Positions 53,858 through 63,259 are shown, counted from the first letter of the stretch. The stretch is DNA of 64,000 bases from Cesiribacteraceae bacterium YIM B00369 (GCA_017948555.1 JAFMYY010000012.1:84508-148507), one strand, 5' to 3'. The notes: generated by a model from the letters alone, not told the origin. Made by a program: numbers and translations.

Positions 53858-53962
53858 TTGTCATCCCGACGCCAGGAGGGATCTTGCCAAATAAAAGCTT
53901 CTTAGAGACCTCAGGTAGCGAAAGATGCCGCAGCGGACCATCTACTTACGTCAGTATGACAA
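53858..53962. mobile_element. 105-bp MITE/REP-like element
   Basis: Ends carry imperfect 14-bp terminal inverted repeats: TTGTCATCCCGACG (53858-53871) and CGTCAGTATGACAA (53949-53962), 12 of 14 pairs matching. The body is out of character with surrounding AT-rich sequence (GCCAGGAGGGATCTTG...). TCATCCCGACG..GGAGGGATCT cores recur as dispersed repeats in various bacterial genomes; only one copy lies in this window, so its multicopy status is inferred. Confidence 0.5.
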
Positions 53963-54022
53963 GGCTGGTTTTAAAGGTTGAAATAAATCTGTCCACCTGG
54001 TTAACGGACCTGCTAAGCGTAA

Positions 54023-54059
54023 AAAAAGAGTTTGCCAATTGTGAAGGCAAACTCTTTTT
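54023..54059. terminator. Bidirectional terminator
   Basis: 14-bp perfect stem AAAAAGAGTTTGCC / GGCAAACTCTTTTT (54023-54036 with 54046-54059). It serves the leftward lipoprotein gene and possibly the greA-hit transcript. Confidence 0.88.
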
Positions 54060-54076
54060 ATGTTTTGTGGTAGATG

Positions 54077-54469
54077 TTATTTTTTAGAAAAGGTTTTCAC
54101 TACCTTACTTTCGGTCATTAGAGAGGTTTCCTCCACTTTTAATTCGGTAGCTGTAAGATTTATTATTTTGTAGATAGCTAATCCTTGCATAATAGTTAGT
54201 TTATTCTTGTCATAAGTATATGAAAACTCACCTTTACCCATGCCTCTGCAATCATCATCAAAAGATTCCGAGGTGACAGATTCTTCACCTATGATAATAT
54301 AATCTTTTTTATCGGCGCAAAGATTATACTCCCCACCAGAAGAACTGGCAATTTCCCAGGTGCCAATAAAATCTGACTTTTTGTAAGTTGGAGTCTCATC
54401 ATCTTTGCTGCATGAGAATAAAGTAACAGCCATTGCTGCTGTCAGGCATAAGGTAGAAAATTTTTTCAC
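54077..54469 (-). CDS. Lipocalin-like lipoprotein
   Basis: 130 residues. Signal with lipobox VTLFSC (Cys about 20), then KSDFIGTWEIASSSGG, a lipocalin-type first strand, and alternating strands (EFSYTYDKNKLTIM; ATELKVEETSLM). Small-ligand role inferred from the fold only. A minus-strand TACATTTG (54514-54507) is a possible -7 element, 37 bases upstream. Confidence 0.7.
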   Translation of the reverse strand: MKKFSTLCLTAAMAVTLFSCSKDDETPTYKKSDFIGTWEIASSSGGEYNLCADKKDYIIIGEESVTSESFDDDCRGMGKGEFSYTYDKNKLTIMQGLAIYKIINLTATELKVEETSLMTESKVVKTFSKK

Positions 54470-54817
54470 GTGTTTTATTTGTTTATTGTTCGAAAACCAG
54501 TTGAAGCAAATGTAAAAGCTTAGGCTTTAGAAAAAATCCTGGCTTTAAAGCTAAACTTACACGTAAAAGGACGCTGTGTTATATGTTATTTTCCTTAGCT
54601 TAATGGAGGGGATTAGCATTAAGGATCAGTTGTTTATATAGTGGATGTGTATTTTTATAGTTTTTATAAAAAAAAGAAAAGAAAAGGAATATGTCTTTTA
54701 TTATAGAATAAGAGGATAAGCAATAACAGACCTTACTCTGATCTTAAAGGGAGAGGGTCCCGGAAAATGCCGCTGCAGTAAAAAAAACAGGCGCTATAAA
54801 TACGGCTGTAATTACGG
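54470..54817. other. AT-rich intergenic region
   Basis: About 350 bases. A possible -7 box of the lipoprotein gene (TACATTTG, minus strand, 54507-54514). Nothing else is convincing. Confidence 0.4.
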
Positions 54818-55384
54818 CTATAGAATCCTCCCCGGATTGTCTTCCAGAAAAGCACCCCAGCTTTTATTACTTCTTTTATTGTTGCCGCCCTGGTAGTGGT
54901 GGGTTACGGCAACGGCCAGGGCATCTGTGGCATCCAGCAGTTTGGGCATTTCGGTAAAGTCTAAAATGCGCATCAGCATGTGAGCCACCTGCTCTTTAGA
55001 GGCATTTCCATTTCCGGTTACTGATTGCTTGATCTTTTTGGGAGCATACTCCTTTATAGGAATTTCCCTGGAGAGGGCAGCGGCCATGGCTACCCCCTGT
55101 GCCCGCCCGAGTTTTAGCATAGACTGCACATTTTTGCCAAAGAAGGGGGCTTCCAGCGCAACCTCATCAGGATGATATTCTTCTATCAATGTAATAATGC
55201 GGTCGTATATCTTCTTTAATTTCAGCTCGTGTTCTTTATATTTGCTTAAATGTATAACCCCGAATTGCAAAAGCTGCAATTTGTTACTGTTACTTATAAT
55301 CAACCCGTAGCCCATTACATTTGTGCCGGGGTCGAGGCCCAGAATTATTTTCTCCTTCGGTCGCTGCGTTCCCTGTATGATCAT
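54818..55384 (-). CDS. ruvC: Holliday junction resolvase RuvC
   Basis: 188 residues from the ATG at 55384; the frame extends 91 codons further upstream but that part is antisense to the neighbouring gene and lacks RuvC similarity. Catalytic acidic residues are in place: Asp18 in ILGLDPGTN, Glu in VALEAPFF, and the [13 protein letters not shown] cluster (last Asp pair). Resolves recombination crossovers with RuvAB. Its start codon region overlaps that of the divergent flippase-like gene. Confidence 0.95.
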   Translation of the reverse strand: MIIQGTQRPKEKIILGLDPGTNVMGYGLIISNSNKLQLLQFGVIHLSKYKEHELKLKKIYDRIITLIEEYHPDEVALEAPFFGKNVQSMLKLGRAQGVAMAAALSREIPIKEYAPKKIKQSVTGNGNASKEQVAHMLMRILDFTEMPKLLDATDALAVAVTHHYQGGNNKRSNKSWGAFLEDNPGRIL

Positions 55385-55385
55385 G

Positions 55386-56417
55386 ATGCAATATACTACC
55401 TTCCGGGATTGGAAAAAAGCTGCTTCTGTCAATCCTGACTTAAACCGGCAGGCAGGCAGGAAAATAATGCTTTTTGGTGTAAAAGTTATTGCATTGTTTC
55501 TAATGCTGTATTTTGTGGGGGTAAAAGTCAGGCAGGGGCATCTTTCCTTTCCTGAGCTGTGGCTGTTAACTAAGGGGATAGGCGAACAGTACAGCTGGTA
55601 TCTGTTGCTGACTCCTCTTTTGCTGGTGGCGGCAAACTGGGGGTTTGAGGCCTGCAAATGGCAAATACTTGCTGCTCCTGTTTTTCGCCTTAGCCTGGTG
55701 CAGGCAACGCGGGCGGTGCTTACAGGCTTAAGCCTTGGTTTTATTACCCCACGGAGTGTGGGCGATTATGCAGGCCGTATCATTGAAGCGCCCGGCCATG
55801 GACGCAGAAGATTAGTGGGAGCAGTGTTGCTTAACAGGCTCAGCCAAACACTTGTAACCTTCTTTTTTGGAGTTCCGGGCTTGATCTGTATCCTGTATAC
55901 ATCTTATTCCGGAGCTTTTTCAGTAAACCAATGGAGGATAGTTCTTCCGGTCCTGCTGGCAGTTTTCTGTATTTTATGGTTTTTCGGGAGGGGGCGTTTC
56001 CGGCTTATTGCTTTGGTTGAAAAATATACAGGAAAGCAGGGGGGAAGGATTTTTAAAATAATTGGAGATTATACCTTAAAAGATATAACCCTGGTGGTGA
56101 GCTATGCCTTCCTGCGTTACGTGGTTTTTACCCTTCAGTTTATTCTGGTGCTCTGGCTGGCTGGAGTACAATTGCCATTTGTTTATATGGCTGCAGGAGT
56201 GGCTTCGGTTTTTCTGTTAAAGTCTGTAATTCCGGCTTTCAACTTTTTGAGCGATCTCGGGGTAAGAGAATTTTCAGCTCTCTGGGCTTTTTCTTTTTTT
56301 GCTGTTCCTGAAAACCAGCTGGTAACAGCAAGCCTGCTCGTTTGGTGTCTTAATATTTTACTGCCTGCCCTCTTAGGTAGTGTAAATATTGTCCGTTTAC
56401 GATTAAACCGTTTCTGA
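55386..56417 (+). CDS. Lysylphosphatidylglycerol synthase TM-region (flippase-like) protein
   Basis: 343 residues with about eight membrane helices. Start 55386 (or 55383) fits, giving a short cytoplasmic head and then [23 protein letters not shown] 55467 is an alternative. [22 protein letters not shown] and [19 protein letters not shown] match the UPF0104/AglD-like family, possible lipid-linked substrate flippases. The stop overlaps the GT2 start by one base (TGATG), suggesting they act together. Confidence 0.85.
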   Translation: MQYTTFRDWKKAASVNPDLNRQAGRKIMLFGVKVIALFLMLYFVGVKVRQGHLSFPELWLLTKGIGEQYSWYLLLTPLLLVAANWGFEACKWQILAAPVFRLSLVQATRAVLTGLSLGFITPRSVGDYAGRIIEAPGHGRRRLVGAVLLNRLSQTLVTFFFGVPGLICILYTSYSGAFSVNQWRIVLPVLLAVFCILWFFGRGRFRLIALVEKYTGKQGGRIFKIIGDYTLKDITLVVSYAFLRYVVFTLQFILVLWLAGVQLPFVYMAAGVASVFLLKSVIPAFNFLSDLGVREFSALWAFSFFAVPENQLVTASLLVWCLNILLPALLGSVNIVRLRLNRF

Positions 56418-57553
56418 TGCTGGTACTCATTTATATAAGTATAAGCTTTCTCTGGGTAGCAGGTGTGGGATACCTCGCCTGGCACTGGTCTGAGATTAAG
56501 GTGCCGGAGGAGGGAAAAGAATTTCAGCAGTTAAAAGGGATTTGGGTAAGTGTGGTAGTGGTCGTACGGAATGAAGAAGAAAATATACAAAAGCTGCTGC
56601 TTGATCTTGCCCGCCAGAGCTTTGCGCCGGCATGTTTTGAGGTACTGGTGGTGGATGACCATAGCGAAGACAGTACCTGCAGGCAGGTGCAGGAAATGGC
56701 TGCAGTTGTTCCTTGCAGGCTGCGCTTACTGCCCCTGAGGGGAGGGGAGGGTAAAAAAGCCGGTCTGCAGCTGGGGGTGGAGGAAGCAGTGGGTTCAGTA
56801 ATAGTAGTTACCGATGGCGATTGCAGGGTTCCTGCTAGCTGGCTGGAAAAAATGAGTGGAATGTTCAGTACCGGAAAGGCTGTTTTTGTTGCAGGCCCGG
56901 TTACCTTCAGCGAAGAGAAAAGTCTCTTTGAGAAAATGCAGACCATTGAATTTGCCAGCCTTGTAGGTACCGGAGCAGCTATGTTACAGGCAGGAGAGGC
57001 AGGCATGTGTAATGCAGCAAATATGGCGTTTACCAGAGAGGTATTCATGGAGGTACTTGAGGGCAGGACTGACAGCCACATTCCTTCAGGAGATGATGAA
57101 TTTCTGCTGCAGTCTGTTTACCAGCGTTTTCCGGAGGGTATAAATTTCATTAAGCACAAAGGAGCAGTAGTTTCCACAGGGGCCCGGCGAAGCTGGAATG
57201 ACTTTCTTCAGCAGCGCAGGCGATGGGCCGGAAAATGGCGTTTACACAAAAATCCTTCCGTTCTTTTTACGGCTATGGCCGTTTTTTTTCTGCAGCTGGG
57301 GTGGCTGGCAGCCTCTGTTTTAATGCTGCTGAACGGGTTTTTAATATACTTTTTTGCAGGGGTTTTGCTAAAGTTCGGAGCCGAATTCCTATTTTTACGT
57401 TCTGTGCTGCGGAGCTTTGGAAAAACAATTTTAGTTTTACCGTTTCTTTTGCTCCAGCTGTTATACCCAATGTATGTGCTTTTCTTTGGGCTGGCTGCTA
57501 ATTTCGGAAGCTTTACCTGGAAGGGCAGGAAATACAACTATTCAAAATTATGA
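56417..57553 (+). CDS. Family 2 glycosyltransferase (membrane-bound)
   Basis: 378 residues. GT-A motifs: VVVVRNEEENIQKLLLDLARQ, VLVVDDHSEDST, VTDGDCRVP (DxD-like), and FLQQRRRWAGKWRL (QxxRW type). One helix at the N-terminus and about three at the C-terminus keep it in the inner membrane. Overlaps the flippase-like gene (1 base) and the following small gene (4 bases, ATGA), a tightly coupled unit. Sugar and acceptor not decidable. Confidence 0.9.
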   Translation: MLVLIYISISFLWVAGVGYLAWHWSEIKVPEEGKEFQQLKGIWVSVVVVVRNEEENIQKLLLDLARQSFAPACFEVLVVDDHSEDSTCRQVQEMAAVVPCRLRLLPLRGGEGKKAGLQLGVEEAVGSVIVVTDGDCRVPASWLEKMSGMFSTGKAVFVAGPVTFSEEKSLFEKMQTIEFASLVGTGAAMLQAGEAGMCNAANMAFTREVFMEVLEGRTDSHIPSGDDEFLLQSVYQRFPEGINFIKHKGAVVSTGARRSWNDFLQQRRRWAGKWRLHKNPSVLFTAMAVFFLQLGWLAASVLMLLNGFLIYFFAGVLLKFGAEFLFLRSVLRSFGKTILVLPFLLLQLLYPMYVLFFGLAANFGSFTWKGRKYNYSKL

Positions 57554-57804
57554 CCGATCAGGAATTTGATGTGCTGGATGAGCTGTACTTTGTGCAATCC
57601 TTTGAGGAAGTGATGGAGGCTTCAGGGCTTGATTCCGCAACTTTAAGGCAGGTTCTGGAGGATATGCAGGAAAAAGGGTGGATACGTGTTATGAGCAGCC
57701 GCAGTGACAATGATCAGGACGGGGAAATTAACATCCGCGGGCATTACGACAAGTACTTTTACCTTGCAACCAAGTCGGGCTTAATGGCGCATAACAGCAG
57801 GTAA
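57550..57804 (+). CDS. Small winged-helix-like protein, unknown
   Basis: 84 residues. The sequence LDELYFVQSFEEVMEASGLDSATLRQVLEDMQEKGWIRVM has the helix-turn-helix and wing pattern of a small transcription-factor-like domain, but no family is assigned. Acidic loop SDNDQDGEIN. It overlaps the GT2 gene by four bases and precedes the permease gene by 2 bases, so its product is probably made with both. Confidence 0.6.
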   Translation: MTDQEFDVLDELYFVQSFEEVMEASGLDSATLRQVLEDMQEKGWIRVMSSRSDNDQDGEINIRGHYDKYFYLATKSGLMAHNSR

Positions 57805-57806
57805 TT

Positions 57807-59045
57807 ATGGAAATGTATTCCAATCATTCCCCTGGCTTTTATGTGCGCCGGCGTTTATTAAGTAATATACCGGCTATGGTTGGGCTGGGGATTATTATTC
57901 TTTCTACTATAATTGCTGTGCTGGGTTATTTAATTATGCCTGACAGCACGCCAAGCGTAAATGATGGTGCCATCCAGATTCAGAAGCAGGTTCCTGTTTT
58001 TACTACAAAACTGCTGAAGATACGCAAGAATATGGAGGTGGAGGAGGAGAGCTGGCTGGGGCGCCTCATGTATGGGCAAAGGAGTGCCTATGTTTTAGTG
58101 CCGGTGGAGAAATACAGGATTGATGGCTATATTATTGAGGCAGAGATGTTCGGCAGGCCGGGAGAATGGCAGCAATATGACCTTTTAAATACTGTTAAGG
58201 CCTTGTTTGTAGGCGAAGCTGAGGCGGAAGGGTTTGAATCCGGTGAAAATTTCAGGATTGAAGGAGATAAGGTGCGCTATATAGATGTATGGGGAAAGGT
58301 AATTGAAACTACCAGGCAGGAACTTTTAAGGGAATTCGAAGAACAAAATATAGAGGAAAGAACATTTTGGCTGGGAACTGATAAGGCAGGAAGAGATATG
58401 TTAAGCCGCCTGATGTTCGGCACCAGGATCTCACTTTCTATCGGGTTGCTGTCTGTATTAATTTCCATGGTGCTGGGGATTCTTATGGGAGCTTTGGGTG
58501 GTTTTTTCGGAGGAAAAACAGACTCAGTGGTTATGTGGCTGATGTCGGTTGTATGGTCCATTCCGGGGGTAATGCTGGTAATTGCCATTAGTCTTGCCCT
58601 GCAAAGCAGAGGGGTATGGGTGGCATTTGTGGCAGTAGGACTCACTATGTGGGTGGATGTGGCACGGGTAGTACGCGGACAGATTTTTGGTATAAAGCAA
58701 AAGTTGTATATTGAGGCAGCGAGAGCTTTTGGTGTATCGAACGGGCAAATAATTTACGCTCACATTTTGCCCAATATTTCAGGGCCGCTTATAGTAATTG
58801 CCACTGCCAATTTTGCTGCAGCCATACTTCTGGAGGCAGGGTTAAGCTTTTTGGGGCTGAGTGTTCAGCCCCCGACTCCATCCTGGGGTATCATGATCTA
58901 CGAAGGCTATAATTCCATTGGTACTCAAAACAGCTGGCACCTGGTGGCTTTTCCGGCTTTGGCGATATGCCTGATGGTTCTTTCTTTTAACCTTTTAGGA
59001 AATGGCCTGCGCGATGCCTATGACCCTAAAACACTTTTGAAATAG
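57807..59045 (+). CDS. OppC/DppC-type ABC transporter permease
   Basis: 412 residues. The permease core is clear: FWLGTDKAGRDMLSRLMFGTRISL, then EAARAFGVSNGQIIYAHILPNISGPL (the EAA loop) and GLSFLGLSVQPPTPSWGIMIYEG. Between the first helix (~20-45) and the core lies a ~130-residue insert typical of some Bacteroidota OppC proteins. No OppB, ATPase or binding protein is next to it, so its partners are encoded elsewhere. Two bases after the small winged-helix-like gene. Confidence 0.9.
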   Translation: MEMYSNHSPGFYVRRRLLSNIPAMVGLGIIILSTIIAVLGYLIMPDSTPSVNDGAIQIQKQVPVFTTKLLKIRKNMEVEEESWLGRLMYGQRSAYVLVPVEKYRIDGYIIEAEMFGRPGEWQQYDLLNTVKALFVGEAEAEGFESGENFRIEGDKVRYIDVWGKVIETTRQELLREFEEQNIEERTFWLGTDKAGRDMLSRLMFGTRISLSIGLLSVLISMVLGILMGALGGFFGGKTDSVVMWLMSVVWSIPGVMLVIAISLALQSRGVWVAFVAVGLTMWVDVARVVRGQIFGIKQKLYIEAARAFGVSNGQIIYAHILPNISGPLIVIATANFAAAILLEAGLSFLGLSVQPPTPSWGIMIYEGYNSIGTQNSWHLVAFPALAICLMVLSFNLLGNGLRDAYDPKTLLK

Positions 59046-59055
59046 CATATTTTTT

Positions 59056-60285
59056 ATGGAGCAGATAAATTTTGAACATGCCTATCAGCTGAAAAAGCTG
59101 GAACTGGAAGCGATGCTGGAGGTAACACAGGCGATCAACAGTAATTTGCCGGAGGAACAGCTGTTCCGTATTTTTTATTTTACTTTACGGGCTAACCTCA
59201 ATATACAGAAATTTGCGCTCTTTGTTTATGACAATGACCATTGGGACTGCAAGGTACACCACAACCCTAACCTTAAGGTAAATGAGCTTGAGCTCGACGA
59301 TGAGGTAATCAGGAAAATAGACAGGCTGGCCACTACCGACTCCCTCCCGGAGGTTTACAGAAAAGAATTTGGCCAGGTTTTTCCTATTAAGCACAAAGAG
59401 CAAACTTTGGCTTATATGTTCATGAACAGTGAGCAGCCGGAATTACTGGGTGGCGACACGGATATGAAATTTGTGCGGGCCTTAACCAACATCATAATTG
59501 TTGCTATTGAAAATAAGAAACTGGCAAGGCAGCAGCTGGAGCAAAAGGCTATGCAGCGGGAGCTCGAAATTGCAAAAGATGTGCAGAGGTTCCTCTTTCC
59601 TAAAAAATTACCTAAAACAAAGGAACTGCAGGTAGAGGCAAAGTACCTTCCGCACCACCAGGTGGGGGGGGATTATTACGATTATATTGAAATTGATCCC
59701 GCTAAGTTTCTGGTCTGTGTGGCAGATGTTTCCGGAAAAGGAGTGCCTGCAGCCATACTGATGTCGAATTTTCAGGCATCATTACGTACGCTGGCAAGAA
59801 AAACCGTCGATTTACGGGAAATAGTGCATGAGCTTAATCATCAGGTAATGCAAAATGCCAATGGCGAAAATTTTATTACCGCTTTTTTAGGTCTTTTCGA
59901 CAGAGAAACCGGAACCCTGCAGTATGTAAACTCGGGTCATAATCCTCCTTATATGATCAACAGGGAAACAGAGGAAATTACTACCCTCGAGAAAGGAAGC
60001 ACAATCCTGGGAATTCTGGATAAACTCCCTTTTTTAAATATGGGTGAAATAGCAGGTTTAAATAACTTCCAGCTTTTCTGCTTTACCGACGGCCTTACCG
60101 AAACTTTTAATGAACAGGAGGATGTATGGGGGCCTGAGCAGTTGCTGGCGTATCTTAAGGAAAATTATAAGCTGCCTCTCGATCAGTTGCATGAAGGAAT
60201 TTTTAATGAAATAGAGCTTTTTCGCCAAAGCGAGCCTCACCACGATGATATTACCATGCTTTCGTGCGCGTACAGGAAAATTTAG
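59056..60285 (+). CDS. SpoIIE/PP2C-type protein phosphatase with GAF-like N-terminus
   Basis: 409 residues. N-terminal ~160 residues resemble a GAF sensor (LLRIFYFTLRANLNIQKFALFVYDND). A short coiled coil (KLARQQLEQKAMQRELEIAKDVQRFLFPKKLP) leads to the SpoIIE/PP2C domain: VGGDYYDYIEID, LVCVADVSGKGVPAAILMS, FLGLFDRETGTLQYVNSGHNPPYM, FTDGLTETFNEQ and HHDDITMLS. Metal-binding Asp residues are all present. It acts in partner-switching or similar signalling; no anti-sigma antagonist is nearby. Confidence 0.92.
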   Translation: MEQINFEHAYQLKKLELEAMLEVTQAINSNLPEEQLFRIFYFTLRANLNIQKFALFVYDNDHWDCKVHHNPNLKVNELELDDEVIRKIDRLATTDSLPEVYRKEFGQVFPIKHKEQTLAYMFMNSEQPELLGGDTDMKFVRALTNIIIVAIENKKLARQQLEQKAMQRELEIAKDVQRFLFPKKLPKTKELQVEAKYLPHHQVGGDYYDYIEIDPAKFLVCVADVSGKGVPAAILMSNFQASLRTLARKTVDLREIVHELNHQVMQNANGENFITAFLGLFDRETGTLQYVNSGHNPPYMINRETEEITTLEKGSTILGILDKLPFLNMGEIAGLNNFQLFCFTDGLTETFNEQEDVWGPEQLLAYLKENYKLPLDQLHEGIFNEIELFRQSEPHHDDITMLSCAYRKI

Positions 60286-60460
60286 CAGGTGCTGCCAAAT
60301 AAACCCTGAAGAATATAATGATTGAATGGATAAATGCAGGAGGATGGAATGATTGCCCGGTTGTCTGATATTTTCAGGTGCAGGGTATAATTCCTGTTTC
60401 TGTATTCCATTACCCACCCATCAGGTTATTTACTATCCCTCATTCTTTCATAAAAAAATA

Positions 60461-61090
60461 ATGTACCTCCATTTTACCCCCTTAACTATCCAATGGATGT
60501 TTCCCCGCTTTACCTGGCGGCGAGAGGTGGGAGGACAAAAAAAAATATTTTTAACATTCGATGATGGTCCTGTGCCGGAGGTTACCCCCTTTGTACTCGA
60601 TGTGCTGCGGCAGTATAATGCAAAGGCTACCTTCTTTTGTGTAGGCGAAAATGTCCTGAAGCATCCTAATATTTTCCGGCAGGTCCTCGAAGAAGGACAC
60701 CAGGCGGGAAATCATACTCAGAACCACCTGAATGGCTTTAAGACAGATCCTCAGGAATACCTTGATAATGTAAAATTGTGTGAGCAGCAATTGCTTCGGG
60801 AAACTTCTGCAGTGCCCGGGTTTTTCCGTCCTCCTTATGGCAGAATCAGGAAAAAAGCTGCGGACGGAATTCTCAGCTCCTATGAAATTATTATGTGGGA
60901 TGTGCTGCCTGCAGATTTCGATAATACTATTACTCCTGAAAAGTGCCTGCAAAAAAGCATTCGCTATACCCGCAGCGGCTCTATAGTGGTTTTCCATGAT
61001 AACCCGAAAGCTTTTAAAAACCTGTCCCTGGTTTTGCCCCTTTACCTTGCACACTTTTCCGCCCTGGGATATACCTTTGAGCTGCTATGA
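60461..61090 (+). CDS. Polysaccharide deacetylase (NodB-like)
   Basis: 209 residues from the ATG at 60461 (the frame opens earlier but is not coding-like). Carbohydrate esterase family 4 motifs: FLTFDDGP (Asp35), AGNHTQNH (His85, His89), FFRPPYG and the C-terminal GSIVVFHD. Zn-dependent removal of acetyl groups from cell wall or exopolysaccharide sugars. The stop overlaps the next GT2 by 4 bases. No export signal is visible, which is unusual for this activity. Confidence 0.88.
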   Translation: MYLHFTPLTIQWMFPRFTWRREVGGQKKIFLTFDDGPVPEVTPFVLDVLRQYNAKATFFCVGENVLKHPNIFRQVLEEGHQAGNHTQNHLNGFKTDPQEYLDNVKLCEQQLLRETSAVPGFFRPPYGRIRKKAADGILSSYEIIMWDVLPADFDNTITPEKCLQKSIRYTRSGSIVVFHDNPKAFKNLSLVLPLYLAHFSALGYTFELL

Positions 61091-62199
61091 ACATTTTCCT
61101 GATTTTGTCGGGCGTGGCAGTTTCACTGGTTATTACTATAAACCTGGTGGGAGCCTGGTTACTTGCCCGGAATAAAGATATTCCTCAGGCTGAAGAAGAG
61201 GTGTTACCGGGAGTGGCGATTCTTATAGCAGCCAGAAACGAAGCCGCTACCCTGAAACGGTGTCTTCAGGCATTGGAGCAGCTGCATTATCCTCCGGACC
61301 TGCTTACCGTTTGGGTGGGAGATGATAATTCTGAAGATGCTACGGGGGAAATTGCCCGAAAAATTTGCAGCGCCCATTCCGGCTGGCATGTACTGGAAAT
61401 AAAAGAGGCGGAGGGAGAGGTAAAAGGGAAAGCGAATGTACTGGCGCAGCTTGCCCGGGCGGCAGGCCCGTTTGCAGACTTTTTCTTTATTACCGATGCC
61501 GATATAGCCGTAGTACCGGAATGGATCAGGGAAATGCTCAAATATTTTTCCCCGGAGGTGGCTATCGTTAATGGTACTACTGTAGTGGAAGGCGGGAGCT
61601 GGTTTTCAAGCTGCCAGCGGTACGACTGGGCTCTTGCCCTGGGGCTGGCAAAAGCCTATACCCTTTTGCCGCGCTTAGGTAAAACAATTACCGCCATTGG
61701 AAACAATATGGCTGTCCGGAAGAGTGCTTACGAAGCTGTGGGCGGGTACGAAAACATCCCTTTTTCAATAACGGAAGATTATGAACTTCACCGGCAGGTG
61801 ACGCGCCGTGGTTTTCAAACATATCATGCTTCCGTCGCCGGTACAAAGGCTTATACCCTTCCGGCCACAGGTTTAAAGGAGCTTCTTCATCAGAGAAAAC
61901 GCTGGATGACGGGTGCTATGCAGCTGCCTCTTCCAATGGTGGCGATGTTGTTGATCCAGGCTTTATTCTTTCCCTGCATTTTGCTGGTGCTGTTCTGGTT
62001 TCCGTTGGCAGGGGGTGTTTTATACCTCATAAAGCTGCTTTCACAATTTTTACTGGTGCGGCAATCATTAATGAGGCTTTCAGAGTCCCCTGGTTTTCCT
62101 TTCTGCGGCTATGAGCTGTACTCTTTTCTGCTAAGTATAAGTATGCTCCTTTTTTATGTTTTGCCTGTAAAAATCAGCTGGAAGGGAAGAAAGTACTGA
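61087..62199 (+). CDS. Family 2 glycosyltransferase (membrane-bound)
   Basis: 370 residues. N-terminal helix (~3-25); VAILIAARNEAATLKRCLQAL; VWVGDDNSEDATGE; FITDADIAVV; NNMAVRKSAYEAVGG; TEDYELHRQV; HQRKRWMTGAMQL (QxxRW); two or three C-terminal helices. Similar in layout to the GT2 at 56417, so perhaps a paralogue in the same pathway. ATGA overlap with the deacetylase gene. Confidence 0.9.
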   Translation: MNIFLILSGVAVSLVITINLVGAWLLARNKDIPQAEEEVLPGVAILIAARNEAATLKRCLQALEQLHYPPDLLTVWVGDDNSEDATGEIARKICSAHSGWHVLEIKEAEGEVKGKANVLAQLARAAGPFADFFFITDADIAVVPEWIREMLKYFSPEVAIVNGTTVVEGGSWFSSCQRYDWALALGLAKAYTLLPRLGKTITAIGNNMAVRKSAYEAVGGYENIPFSITEDYELHRQVTRRGFQTYHASVAGTKAYTLPATGLKELLHQRKRWMTGAMQLPLPMVAMLLIQALFFPCILLVLFWFPLAGGVLYLIKLLSQFLLVRQSLMRLSESPGFPFCGYELYSFLLSISMLLFYVLPVKISWKGRKY

Positions 62200-62413
62200 T
62201 TTGCTGATTAAATGATAATTCAGGCTGCCTGTTTTGCGCAGTTAGTTTAGATTATAGATTAATTTTTTGTTAATTAATCACAGATTCGCCCGAAGGGCTT
62301 TTCAAACGCTTTTTAAAGCCTTACATTCGCATCCGGAAAATTAAAACAGGATACGGTTCAATTATTTAAAGAAAGTTAACCGTTTAAGGATATCATTTCA
62401 TCAGGGCTTGCTT

Positions 62414-62421
62414 TAGCTTTG
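62414..62421 (+). promoter_or_regulatory. Candidate -7 element of the tatD gene
   Basis: TAGCTTTG, matching TAnnTTTG, 67 bases before the ATG; no -33 TTTG found. The 62200-62413 stretch is AT-rich with only a weak GCCC/GGGC hairpin at 62288. Confidence 0.4.
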
Positions 62422-62488
62422 TTTTTAGAGGTGCCGCCGCTGCGAAGGGGAAAGTTTAAAAGAACTCTGGTAGAAATAAAATAGTCGA

Positions 62489-63259
62489 ATGAACTGGATA
62501 GATACACACGCTCATATATACGATAAAAAATTCAGGGAAGACCTTTCTGATGTAATAGACCAGTGCAGGGAAGATGGGATGCAACAAATTTACATGCCTA
62601 ATGTAGATCATGCTTCCATTGATGCTATGCTGGAGGTGGAGGCAAAATTTCCTGAATGTGTGGCAACAATGGGCCTACACCCATGTTCTGTGGGGAAAGA
62701 TTTTGAAAAGGAGTTGTACATTGTGGAGGAGTGGCTGAACAGAAGGAAATTTGCTGCCGTAGGGGAAATAGGAGTGGATTTGTACTGGGATAAAACCCAC
62801 CTCTCCAGGCAGCAGGAGGCTTTCAGGATACAGGTAAACTGGGCTAAAGAACGTAATTTGCCCATTATTATCCATTGCAGGGATGCATTTCCGGAAACAC
62901 TGGAATTGGTGGAAGAGCTGAAAGATGACAGATTGCGTGGTGTTTTTCATTGCTTTACAGGCTCTGAGGAAGAGGCCCGGCGGATTATTGATCTTGGATT
63001 TTACCTGGGTATAGGAGGGGTTGCCACATTTAAGAATGGCGGACTGGATAAAGTTTTGCCGCATATTGAGCTGAAACATTTGGTTTTAGAGACAGATAGT
63101 CCTTACCTTGCACCAACGCCGTACAGGGGAAAGCGCAATTCGCCTGCTTATATTCCCCTTATAGGGAAACGTGTGGCAGAGTTGTACGGGATTTCTACTG
63201 AGGAGGTATTAGCAGCTACTACAGCAAATGCTATGGCGCTTTACAGAGAGAATGGATAG
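62489..63259 (+). CDS. TatD-family metal-dependent hydrolase
   Basis: 256 residues. TIM-barrel DNase/hydrolase. Metal ligands: WIDTHAHIY (His7, His9), GEIGVDLYW (Glu), PIIIHCRDA, GVFHCFTGSEEEA, and the catalytic-type ETDSPYLAPTPYRGKRNSPAY. The stop overlaps the asparaginase gene by 8 bases. Confidence 0.95.
   Translation: MNWIDTHAHIYDKKFREDLSDVIDQCREDGMQQIYMPNVDHASIDAMLEVEAKFPECVATMGLHPCSVGKDFEKELYIVEEWLNRRKFAAVGEIGVDLYWDKTHLSRQQEAFRIQVNWAKERNLPIIIHCRDAFPETLELVEELKDDRLRGVFHCFTGSEEEARRIIDLGFYLGIGGVATFKNGGLDKVLPHIELKHLVLETDSPYLAPTPYRGKRNSPAYIPLIGKRVAELYGISTEEVLAATTANAMALYRENG

Larger units (their letters stand above)
53747..54076. other. Intergenic region with mobile-type repeat and terminator
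   Basis: Holds the REP/MITE-like element (53858-53962) and the bidirectional terminator (54023-54059). A 67-codon open frame through the element is considered spurious. Confidence 0.6.

Noticed and set aside
53884-54087. 67-codon ORF across the MITE-like element and terminator
   Set aside because: Runs through a terminator stem and repeat DNA, no protein features.
55385-55657. 91-codon N-terminal extension of RuvC
   Set aside because: Antisense to the flippase-like gene and without RuvC similarity; the family starts close to GLDPGTN.
62281-62302. GCCC/GGGC hairpin as a terminator after the second GT2
   Set aside because: Four-bp stem only and 90 bases downstream of the stop; too weak to call.
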